Shown here: piece after piece, positions 1 through 5,950 of the stretch
Position numbering within the stretch: the first letter of the stretch is position 1
How the letters are laid out: every line of letters begins with the position of its first letter
Assembly (NCBI GenBank): GCA_003529325.1
Contig: DPVW01000490.1
Coordinates: 1-9,568 of the forward strand
Reading direction: 5' to 3'
Source of the DNA: Candidatus Latescibacterota bacterium
GTDB lineage: Bacteria; Latescibacterota; UBA2968; UBA8231
Length of the DNA stretch: 9,568 bases
Notes under the pieces: generated by a model
Databases searched by the model: none
The model's input: the letters and a program-made list of their open reading frames with translations, nothing else
Told to the model about the DNA's origin: nothing
Program-made: the position numbers and the translations under genes

Positions 1-702
1 GCAGGAGTTGACGCCCTGGGCGACATGCATCGTCATCTCGGCGACCCGACGGATGTGACCACCCGTGTATGGCGAGCGTTCGTCGATCGCCGTGGCCATA
101 ACCTGCACGAAGGACTGAAACAGCCGTTCCGTGTCATCGATGAGGCGCACATTGTTGACCGAAACCGCCGCCTGCGACGCCAGTGACAACACCAACGCCT
201 CGTCTGCCCGTGGGAACGCCCGGATGTCGCCCGTTGACGGCTCCTTGGCGTTGAGCAGTTGCAGCACACCCGTGATTTGATCTTCGTGATCCCGCATCGG
301 CACAACGAGCATCGACTCGGTGTGATAACCTGTCATCGCGTCGTATTGTCTGGGGCCGACAAACGTCAGTGGTGTATCCTCGGCGTACACATTGTTGATG
401 TTCAACGTCTCACCGGTGACTGCGCAATACCCTGACGCGCTCATCTCATCGAGCGGCACCGGGGGCATATCGGTGGACTCGTTGGCGAGGGTCAACGTGT
501 CGTTCTGGGCAACTTCGAAGGTGAGATCGGTACCTCTGACGAGGTACAGCGTACCGGCGTCGGCACCGGTGAAGCGGCGGGCCTCGAGGAGAATCCGGTC
601 GAGAAGCGCATGTAAGTCGCGCTCCAACGACAGGGCAGCACCGATCTCGTTGAGACGGCGAAGTCGATCCTCCAAGTCCTGATCGAGTCGTTCAGTGGTC
701 AT
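1..702 (-). CDS. GAF domain plus HD-type (probably HD-GYP) signalling protein, C-terminus beyond window
   Basis: An open frame of 234 codons starts at the ATG at 702 and runs without a stop off the left edge, so only the N-terminal part is visible. Residues about 15-40 are a charged, probably coiled-coil entry helix. Residues about 20-190 look like a GAF sensor domain, with a typical second half (SMLVVPMRDHEDQITGVLQL, then LNAK). After a linker helix (189-200) comes VMATAIDERSPYTGGH at 201-216, the standard opening of bacterial HD/HD-GYP phosphodiesterase domains; His216 is part of that opening motif. The HD signature and any GYP motif lie outside the window. HD-GYP proteins usually hydrolyse cyclic di-GMP under control of a small ligand or partner bound by GAF. 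The start has only a weak upstream GGGG. The gene lies 53 bases after the barrel gene but has its own promoter candidate. GAF assignment is fairly firm; HD-GYP rather than another HD class is inferred. Confidence 0.85.
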   Translation of the reverse strand, partial: MTTERLDQDLEDRLRRLNEIGAALSLERDLHALLDRILLEARRFTGADAGTLYLVRGTDLTFEVAQNDTLTLANESTDMPPVPLDEMSASGYCAVTGETLNINNVYAEDTPLTFVGPRQYDAMTGYHTESMLVVPMRDHEDQITGVLQLLNAKEPSTGDIRAFPRADEALVLSLASQAAVSVNNVRLIDDTERLFQSFVQVMATAIDERSPYTGGHIRRVAEMTMHVAQGVNSC

Positions 703-730
703 CGGGACCCCATCGAGTGTGGAAATGTGC

Positions 731-759
731 AAGCTACTTAGGCACCCGCAACCTGTCAA
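731..759 (-). promoter_or_regulatory. Candidate sigma70-like promoter for the GAF-HD gene
   Basis: On the minus strand a perfect TTGACA (759-754) is followed after exactly 17 bases by TAGCTT (736-731), which keeps the first, second and last bases of TATAAT. Transcription would start near 724, about 22 bases before the ATG at 702. The -35 box overlaps the stop codon of the upstream barrel gene (758-756). If active, it would let the signalling gene be expressed apart from the barrel gene. Spacing and -35 are ideal and the -10 is imperfect; no expression evidence is available. Confidence 0.4.
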
Positions 760-2336
760 CGAATTCTGCTTCTCCTGTCGATCTGCAGTCCCGCCGTATG
801 TCTCATACCTGTTGCCCAAACCTGCACACGCCATCGGGCACTGATCACAAACGAGCGCAGAGAAACCCGCATGACGGCAACGAGCCGAGTACCTCTTCCG
901 TATATCGGCCGGATGCTGATGGCCTCCGGTAATTCCGGTTCGTACTCATACACTCTGGCACCGTATCCGTCGGTGATAAAGAGGGTTGCCAGCCCCTCCA
1001 GTTGTACCCGGTGCTGGCGCCAGCGCAGCGCCACAGACCCCGCAACCCCTCGCTGAACATATCCGGCAGGGGTGGCCATAATCCGCCGGTAGTGGACGCC
1101 ATCGGTGCGCATCGTCAAGCGCACTTCGCCCGGCGACCACCGTCCCTGTAGACGGGCACGGTATGTCGATTCGACACCTGGGATGTTGGCGAGCCACAGA
1201 CTGCCCACCCGCCGCTGCAGATCTCCACTCCATTCCCATGGGCCGCTGTGGCGCTGCACATGAACCCCGCCGCCACGCTTCCAACTCGGCAGCGGCTTGC
1301 GCCATCGGGGCGCCGGGCGTGCCGTGACATCCATCCAGAGACGGAATCCCCGGCGGCGAACCTGCGCCGTCAGCCCCCTCTCGTTGTCCATGGCGCCGCC
1401 ACTGGCGGCGGCCCCCAGTGGGACAAAAAAGCCAGGACCATACCAGCGCCCCAACACGTCCAGCCGCATGCCGACAACTGTGATCGCGGAGGCCCCGGCC
1501 AGCATGCCGAGTCGGGTTCCGGCGCGGGCGATGGCGCCATACCAGCGGATTCGGCCCCGGCGTAGCCCCAGATCCACTGCGGTCGCCCACTGCCCGCGAC
1601 CGTGAAATGCATATGGCGTCTCCTCTCGGCGCAGATCGACAACCCGGGCGAAAGACAGCCGTTGCACACTGAGACCCAGATCGGCGCCATGGGTGTGCAA
1701 CCGCCAACGGCCGGCGAAGACGGCACCACGCAAGCGGTCTCGCTTCGTCGGCCCGGTGCCGCTGTGGTCACCATCCTCGGGCAGGGACACGGCGACGCCG
1801 TCATCCGCTATGCGGGCATCCCAGCGCAAACCACCCACCAACCATGCCGCCGTCCACCATGAACTCCGCTTGCGTATCGCCGCACCCCTGATCGTGTGCC
1901 CCTCCGCTGCGGAGCGATATCCCAGATTCGAACCATCGTGACGGGGCATTGGGGAGGGCACACTCGTTGACCTGCCCCGCCCGAACAACAGGCCCTGGCC
2001 GAAGGCGGGGCGCAGGTGGCCGATGACCAGATCCAGGTGTTGCCCGGTACGTTGTGCGAAACCCACGACGTGATCATTCCAACGCCCCTCCCCCGGATCC
2101 CGCTCATTGAGCACGGACAGGTTCCATGGCCCTGCCTGCAGGATCCCTCGTTGCTGGATGCGAAGTTGTTGGCCCGTCGCCTGCAAGCGCAGCCGCAGAT
2201 GTGTGCTGGATGGCACCACCGCCTGCCTCTGGGACAGCGTCTGATCATCCCCCTCCCCGAGCAGGGCGGGTCCATCGGCGGCCGCCGCCAGGGGCTGGAG
2301 CCAGAGCCATGATAGGAACAGGTTTCGGGCGCTCAT
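756..2336 (-). CDS. Predicted outer-membrane beta-barrel protein, similar to barrels of HhH (ComEA-like) proteins but without the HhH part
   Basis: A 526-residue protein read from the ATG at 2336, which has AGGGG 7 bases upstream (2348-2344); a GTG two codons earlier is less likely. Residues 1-20 (MSARNLFLSWLWLQPLAAAA) look like a signal peptide. The rest is rich in alternating hydrophobic and Arg/Gly/Trp strands with short turns, as in an outer-membrane barrel. Two patches recall the long barrel region after the helix-hairpin-helix segment in ComEA-like proteins of Bacteroidota and Gemmatimonadota: ERDPGEG (78-84) followed by FGQGLLFGRGRS (112-123), and near the C-terminus YEYEPELPEAISIRPIYGRG (463-482). 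No helix-hairpin-helix repeats are present, so a DNA-uptake role is not supported by this chain alone. The last residues (RRSRIR) lack the usual terminal aromatic residue. The function is unknown; the family resemblance is from memory of motifs, not a search. Confidence 0.65.
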   Translation of the reverse strand: MSARNLFLSWLWLQPLAAAADGPALLGEGDDQTLSQRQAVVPSSTHLRLRLQATGQQLRIQQRGILQAGPWNLSVLNERDPGEGRWNDHVVGFAQRTGQHLDLVIGHLRPAFGQGLLFGRGRSTSVPSPMPRHDGSNLGYRSAAEGHTIRGAAIRKRSSWWTAAWLVGGLRWDARIADDGVAVSLPEDGDHSGTGPTKRDRLRGAVFAGRWRLHTHGADLGLSVQRLSFARVVDLRREETPYAFHGRGQWATAVDLGLRRGRIRWYGAIARAGTRLGMLAGASAITVVGMRLDVLGRWYGPGFFVPLGAAASGGAMDNERGLTAQVRRRGFRLWMDVTARPAPRWRKPLPSWKRGGGVHVQRHSGPWEWSGDLQRRVGSLWLANIPGVESTYRARLQGRWSPGEVRLTMRTDGVHYRRIMATPAGYVQRGVAGSVALRWRQHRVQLEGLATLFITDGYGARVYEYEPELPEAISIRPIYGRGTRLVAVMRVSLRSFVISARWRVQVWATGMRHTAGLQIDRRSRIR

Positions 2337-2343
2337 AACCACA

Positions 2344-2348
2344 CCCCT
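2344..2348 (-). promoter_or_regulatory. Ribosome binding site that decides the barrel gene start
   Basis: AGGGG on the minus strand lies 7 bases before the ATG at 2336. From the alternative GTG at 2342 it would be only 1 base away, so the ATG is preferred. Confidence 0.5.
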
Positions 2349-2517
2349 GCAACCCGGGTGCCGCGCGCCTCTCTGACCAGGCAGCTGGCGCAGTGGGTGG
2401 TGGCGGTGACAGTCGTGGGGGCTACAGCAGTCAGCACCTGGCGAAGGTCAGGTAGCGGACTATCTTCTCCTGCCTCGCACCATGTTGCTTTGGGCAGACG
2501 AAAGGATGTCAGAAACG

Positions 2518-3339
2518 ATGAAGTTCGGGACCTGTAACGAATACTTCGAAGGTTGGGCCATCGAGGATGTCTTCGACTATGCCGCCGCCATCGGCTACGA
2601 CGGCGTCGAAATCGCTCCCTTCACGCTCGCTGATTCCGTCGACGACATACCTGGCTCTCGGCGGGATGAAATCCGCGCCGCCGCCGAAAAAGCGGGTGTC
2701 GAGATCATCGGTCTGCACTGGCTGCTGATCAAACCGGAAGGTCTCTACACCAATCACGTGGACGACGACATCCGCAATCGGACGCGTGATTATTTCCAAT
2801 CCCTGGTGCGGTTCTGTGGTGATTTGGGGGGCAAAGTGATGATCATCGGCTCGCCGAAGCAGCGCAACGTGCAACCGGGCTGGGACTACGACGAGACCTG
2901 GGAACGCACCAAGAATGTGTTTCATGACTGCCTCCCCCTGGCAGCCGAAAATGATGTAACACTATGCATCGAGGCCCTGAGCCCGGCGCAGACCAATTTC
3001 ATTCAGACGGCAGCTGAAGCACGTCGAATGGTCGCCGAAATCGATCACCCGAACTTTCAGACCATGGTCGACGTCTGCTCAGGCTCCTCTGAGACCGCGC
3101 CACCAGCGCAGCTGATGCGGGAAACGAAGGATCAACTCTGGCATGTGCACGTGAATGACGCCAACCAGCGAGGTCCCGGCTTCGGTGAGACCGACTTCGT
3201 CTCCGTCATGCGAACACTGCGGGAGATCGACTATCAGAAGTATGTGTCGGTGGAGGTCTTCAACATGGAACCGGACCCTCGTTCGATCGCCGCCGGCAGT
3301 CTGAAATATCTGCAGGGAATCGTCGACAGCCTCGATTAG
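2518..3339 (+). CDS. Sugar phosphate isomerase/epimerase family protein (xylose isomerase-like TIM barrel)
   Basis: A 273-residue, cytoplasmic, single-domain protein of usual family length. It opens with MKFGTCNEYFEGW and GYDGVEIAPF (26-35), typical of this family's first strands. The likely metal ligands sit at the ends of barrel strands: Glu152 in LCIEAL, Asp185 in MVDVCSG, His211 in HVHVND and Glu246 in VSVEVFN. This is the Glu-Asp-His-Glu set of the D-psicose epimerase/endonuclease IV-like fold. Members interconvert ketoses or keto-inositols; the substrate here cannot be told. The ATG at 2518 gives the family-typical start and has AAAGGA 11 bases upstream; in-frame ATGs at 2506 and 2482 are possible but lie on or before that site. 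It stands alone on the plus strand, yet a Gfo/Idh/MocA dehydrogenase begins about 1 kb downstream, a common pairing in sugar or inositol catabolism. It ends 4 bases from a convergent stop codon. Confidence 0.9.
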   Translation: MKFGTCNEYFEGWAIEDVFDYAAAIGYDGVEIAPFTLADSVDDIPGSRRDEIRAAAEKAGVEIIGLHWLLIKPEGLYTNHVDDDIRNRTRDYFQSLVRFCGDLGGKVMIIGSPKQRNVQPGWDYDETWERTKNVFHDCLPLAAENDVTLCIEALSPAQTNFIQTAAEARRMVAEIDHPNFQTMVDVCSGSSETAPPAQLMRETKDQLWHVHVNDANQRGPGFGETDFVSVMRTLREIDYQKYVSVEVFNMEPDPRSIAAGSLKYLQGIVDSLD

Positions 3340-3346
3340 TCGACTA
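3337..3346. repeat. Perfect 10-base palindrome holding two convergent stop codons
   Basis: TAGTCGACTA is its own reverse complement. Its left TAG ends the isomerase on the plus strand and its right half gives the TAG ending the small lysine-rich gene on the minus strand. CAGCC (3327-3331) and GGCTG (3356-3360) flank it and could lengthen a stem, but no T-run follows, so it is not a convincing intrinsic terminator. Confidence 0.5.
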
Positions 3347-3702
3347 GTTGTTCTCGGCTGACTCGTCGGTGTCTGAGGTTTCGTCTTTGTGCACGATGTC
3401 CCACACCATTCGGTCGAAGTCGTCCTGCGCCAGGCGTTGCTTTTCCTTCTCCTGGCCGAGCAGCCGACTCAACAACATGGCGAGTCGTTCCGGATCGGAC
3501 TCACCAACCTTCGCCATGTGTTTGATCTCCTGGATGGAACGCTCCAGGGGTGTGAGTGGCTTGGCCTTGGCGGCTGATTTGCCATTCCCCGTGGACTTGC
3601 CATTGGCGCCTTTGCTCTTGTGCCCTTGAAAAAGCGGGACAGTACTCCCTCAGCAGCCTTGGGTTTGGCCTTCTTCTCAGCCCTTTTCTTCTTGCCATTC
3701 AT
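3344..3702 (-). pseudogene. Small lysine-rich protein, reading frame interrupted by one -1 shift (programmed frameshift, decayed gene or sequence error)
   Basis: The ATG at 3702 overlaps the stop of the cNMP-binding gene as ATGA, so translation is probably coupled. Frame one gives a lysine/alanine-rich start (MNGKKKRAEKKAKPKAAEG, then VLSRFF) and then 50 residues of unnatural Pro/Arg/Ser-rich text ending at 3469. In the -1 frame from about 3629 the text becomes protein-like: HKSKGANGKSTGNGKSAAKA, then an amphipathic helical stretch (TPLERSIQEIKHMAKVG, SDPERLAMLLSRLLGQEKEK), and an acidic tail (DETSDTDESAENN) ending at TAG 3346-3344. Joined by one -1 step, the product is 119 residues: a basic disordered N-terminal half, a helical middle and an acidic end. 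The switch falls at the run of five T (3633-3629). A sixth T would restore the frame. No family is recognised. Starting inside the second frame would give only 57 residues, from the ATG of MAKVG. Confidence 0.65.
3628..3650 (-). promoter_or_regulatory. Possible -1 ribosomal frameshift signal (SD-like AGGGAG plus C TTT TTC)
   Basis: On the minus strand AGGGAG (3650-3645) is followed by exactly 10 bases and then CTTTTTC (3634-3628), read as C TTT TTC in frame zero. Slipping back one base after TTC continues as CAA GGG CAC AAG, which is the protein-like frame. The SD-to-heptamer distance matches the E. coli dnaX signal. The weak point is the first base, C instead of T: the P-site Phe tRNA would re-pair with CTT and have a first-position mismatch. 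No strong downstream hairpin was found by eye. Confidence 0.25.
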
Positions 3703-4280
3703 GATGTTGTTGGGTCGAGGGTATCACCGTCGGTGCGATCGAGAAGGGGCCAGCCCAGCTCGCACAATCGCCGGTAGTCTTTGTTGAGGGTTGCCGTCAT
3801 GTCCTCGCCGAGGCGTAGCAGAATCATACAACCCATCGCCGGGTCCGTAGCCAGAATGTCGGTCAGATCCGGCTTGAAGAAACCGATAAGTTCGCTGCGC
3901 TCGGCGGCAACGACCGAAGTGCTGCGTGGTGAGTCGTCGAGCAGGGCGAACTCACCGAGCAGTTCCTCTGGTCCAAGGGTGCCAATCACCTCCCGTCTGC
4001 CGTCGGCGGCGGCGCGGACGATGTCGACCGAACCGGTGCGCACCAGATACAACCCCGACTGCTGAACACCACGCTTGATCACGATCTCCCCACGGGCGAA
4101 TTCGCGTGTGTGGACGATGCGCGCCAGCGTGCGCAACTCCTTGGCTCGAAGCAGATTGAAGATGGATACGCGCCCCAGAAGTTTTTGCAGAGGCTCCTTC
4201 GTCTGCGATGTCCGGGTGGCGAAAAAATTCTCCCACTCCGGATCGATCAGACGCTCTGGGGTTGCGGTTGCCTCAGCCAT
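3699..4280 (-). CDS. Single-domain cyclic-nucleotide-binding (CRP-type beta-roll) protein without a DNA-binding domain
   Basis: 193 residues. Residues about 30-145 form a cNMP-binding beta-roll: FARGEIVIKRG (61-71), SGLYLVRTGSVDIV (75-88) and a phosphate-binding cassette, LLGEFALLDDSPRSTSVVA (107-125), with Glu110 and Arg119 in the positions that hold ribose and cyclic phosphate in CRP/PKA-type domains. After the roll only about 45 residues remain (helix MILLRLGEDMTATLNKDYRR, then a tail). This is too short for the winged-helix of CRP/FNR regulators, so it is not a transcription factor of the usual kind. It may instead gate a partner protein or act as a stand-alone sensor. The obvious candidate partner is the small lysine-rich protein, whose ATG overlaps this stop (ATGA). 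No Shine-Dalgarno lies before the ATG at 4280, while TATCTT lies only 6 bases upstream, which would fit a leaderless transcript. Which nucleotide is bound, or whether any is, is unknown. Confidence 0.88.
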   Translation of the reverse strand: MAEATATPERLIDPEWENFFATRTSQTKEPLQKLLGRVSIFNLLRAKELRTLARIVHTREFARGEIVIKRGVQQSGLYLVRTGSVDIVRAAADGRREVIGTLGPEELLGEFALLDDSPRSTSVVAAERSELIGFFKPDLTDILATDPAMGCMILLRLGEDMTATLNKDYRRLCELGWPLLDRTDGDTLDPTTS

Positions 4281-4381
4281 ATGTCAAAGATAACGAGGCT
4301 CAGGCGAGAGAGCGAGCAGGGATTGCCGGATCGGAGTATTTGCGCGTAGTTGTGCGGCCTGTCTGCACCATCAACCTTACA

Positions 4382-4387
4382 AGAGGA
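4382..4387 (+). promoter_or_regulatory. Ribosome binding site that decides the Gfo/Idh gene start
   Basis: AGAGGA lies 7 bases before the GTG at 4395. This supports GTG over an in-frame ATG at 4350, whose extra 15 residues (MCGLSAPSTLQEESS) do not fit the family's N-terminal Rossmann strand. Confidence 0.6.
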
Positions 4388-4394
4388 ATCGAGC

Positions 4395-5567
4395 GTGATA
4401 CAGCAAGTTCGAGTCGGCCTGGTCGGTCTCGGCCAGCGCGGCCTGCAGCATCTTGGTGCCCTTTGGCGCATCGAGGGCGCCAAAGTCGTCGCCCTGTGTG
4501 ACCCCTTCCCGGAAAATCTCGAAGAAGAGAAGATCGGGCGTTTCGTAGAAGGCTTCTGCCTCGACGGGATCCGTACATACACCCGCTTCGACGACCTGCT
4601 CGGCAACCAAAATGAGGACGCCGGCGTGGATGCCTTGTATTTTTGTATCCCGCCCAATCGACACGGTGGCGAGGTCATCGCCGCAGTCACCGCCGGTGTC
4701 CACGTCTTTGTCGAGAAGCCGGTCAGCCTGTACTACGACGAAGCCATGGAGATGGAAGCCGCCATCCAATCTGCGGGTGTCATCTCTACCGTCGGCTTCA
4801 ACCAGCGCCACGATCACCGGCACGAGGCGATCCATCACCTGCTGCAGGACAAACGCCTGGTGATGGCAACAGCTGTCGCCAACGGCGCGCTCGAGGCGCA
4901 CTCGACAAAACATACCCGCACTGAAGAACTCGGTGGCCCGGGCAACCGCGTCTGGGCTGCCAGTGCCGCCTGGTCGGGGACGACCGTGGTCGAGGCGGGC
5001 ATTCATCAACTGGATACCATGCGCTACTGGGCCGGCGACGTCGCCTGGACCCGCGCCGATTACGTACACCGGGACGCAGAGGACATCGAGGATGGTGGCG
5101 ACAACCCATACGCCTATTCCGTCACCTTTGGTTTTGAATCCGGCTTCCTGTTCAACCTGCTGTTGGCGCGCCTGCGAAAGACCTTCTGGGGCGACGGATA
5201 TGCAGGACTCATGTGGGATCATGGCCACGTAAAGATCGAAGGGGATGAAGTCGCCGCCTACTATTATGAAGGGCCGTATCCTCCAGCCGAAGGTGACCGG
5301 CCCTCGTCGAACGACTTGCGCCACCTGGTGGCCCTACCCGAAAAACGAGATGGCACATTTCACATCAATCAGTGCTTCATAGAGGCAGTCGGCCGTGGCG
5401 ACACGTCGCCGCTGCGCAACTCCTTTTCATCGAGCATGAACAGCCTTGCCGCCGTGCTCGCTGCCAACCTGTCAGACCACCTCGGCGGTCGTAAAATCAT
5501 GCTTGACGACTTTGCCACCAGTTCTGAGTTCGCCGACTTCCGTCGCAAGCCCACCCAGGAGACCTGA
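4395..5567 (+). CDS. Gfo/Idh/MocA family NAD(P)-dependent oxidoreductase
   Basis: 390 residues from a GTG start, the usual length for the family. The N-terminal Rossmann domain (about 4-130) shows VGLVGLGQRG (7-16) as the GxGxxG dinucleotide loop, Asp37 after VVALC at the end of the second strand, and VEKPV (106-110), the EKP motif whose lysine helps catalysis. In the C-terminal domain, EAGIHQLDTMRYW (200-212) supplies the expected Asp/His active-site segment (His204, Asp207). Such enzymes oxidise or reduce a hydroxyl of sugars, inositols or amino-sugars; the substrate cannot be told here. It leads a compact run: the VOC gene starts 4 bases after its TGA. Together with the isomerase upstream it suggests a catabolic route for a less common sugar or polyol. 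It is transcribed divergently from the cNMP-binding gene across a 114-base gap in which no clear operator was seen. Confidence 0.93.
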   Translation: MIQQVRVGLVGLGQRGLQHLGALWRIEGAKVVALCDPFPENLEEEKIGRFVEGFCLDGIRTYTRFDDLLGNQNEDAGVDALYFCIPPNRHGGEVIAAVTAGVHVFVEKPVSLYYDEAMEMEAAIQSAGVISTVGFNQRHDHRHEAIHHLLQDKRLVMATAVANGALEAHSTKHTRTEELGGPGNRVWAASAAWSGTTVVEAGIHQLDTMRYWAGDVAWTRADYVHRDAEDIEDGGDNPYAYSVTFGFESGFLFNLLLARLRKTFWGDGYAGLMWDHGHVKIEGDEVAAYYYEGPYPPAEGDRPSSNDLRHLVALPEKRDGTFHINQCFIEAVGRGDTSPLRNSFSSSMNSLAAVLAANLSDHLGGRKIMLDDFATSSEFADFRRKPTQET

Positions 5568-5571
5568 TCCG

Positions 5572-5949
5572 ATGCCCAACTACACCTTTGATCACATCCA
5601 CCACGAAACGACGGACGTCACCACTGCCGTCGACTTCTACAAGCGTGTCCTCGGCGCCACCGCGGGCGAGCCCTTCGAGCGCGGGGGCGCTACCTGGGTC
5701 GAGGTCCACATCGGCGCCGTGCAGGTCACCGTCACAGACCGCGAATTCACGCCGATGGAATTGGGCCGTTACCAGGGCCTCGACCATTTTGCACTCAACA
5801 CCGATGACTTTGACGCCACCATGGCACACCTCGAAAAGGAGGACGTGCACATCTGGTTCGGTCCCGTGCAGGTCCCCGACACCGGACGCCGCATCCTCTT
5901 TATCGACGGCCCCGACAGCGTCAAGATCGAGTTGATGGAGAAGGTCTGA
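5572..5949 (+). CDS. VOC (vicinal oxygen chelate) family protein, glyoxalase-like
   Basis: 125 residues, one VOC domain with two beta-alpha-beta-beta-beta halves, the usual size for a single-domain member. It begins FDHIHHETTDVTTAVDFYKR (6-25) and has the second-half repeat QGLDHFALNTDDFDATMAHL (68-87), ending IDGPDSVKIELME (111-123). Probable metal ligands are His8, Glu44 (WVEVH), His72 and Glu120, the His-Glu-His-Glu pattern of metal-using members. The family includes lyases, epimerases, dioxygenases and resistance proteins, so the reaction is open. The position behind a sugar dehydrogenase suggests an isomerisation or lyase step on a catabolic intermediate (inference). AGGAGA at 5557-5562 lies 9 bases before the ATG, which fixes the start; a longer in-frame version beginning inside the previous gene lacks support. 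The next gene begins 1 base after its TGA. Confidence 0.9.
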   Translation: MPNYTFDHIHHETTDVTTAVDFYKRVLGATAGEPFERGGATWVEVHIGAVQVTVTDREFTPMELGRYQGLDHFALNTDDFDATMAHLEKEDVHIWFGPVQVPDTGRRILFIDGPDSVKIELMEKV

Positions 5950-5950
5950 A

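Noticed and set aside
946..1707. 253-codon minus-strand frame inside the barrel gene, in another frame
   Set aside because: Pro/Arg/Gly-rich text typical of an out-of-frame reading. The 526-residue frame has a signal peptide and strand pattern.
2333..2437. 34-codon minus-strand frame (GTG at 2437) ending in an ATGA overlap with the barrel start
   Set aside because: No ribosome binding site, no recognisable sequence, and short enough to arise by chance. It could be a leader peptide but nothing else supports that.
2436..2453. Short inverted repeat ACCTG / CAGGT between the divergent barrel and isomerase genes
   Set aside because: Only 5 paired bases with an 8-base loop; expected by chance. 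No clear promoter next to it.
3348..3629. 93-codon plus-strand frame opposite the small lysine-rich gene
   Set aside because: Considered as an alternative to the frameshifted minus-strand gene. Its Cys/Ser-rich text with a hydrophobic run is unlike a real protein, while the minus strand gives coupled start, helical middle and acidic tail.
4377..5324. 315-codon open frame on the minus strand opposite the Gfo/Idh gene
   Set aside because: Antisense shadow of a clear Rossmann-fold enzyme; no ribosome binding site or domain of its own.
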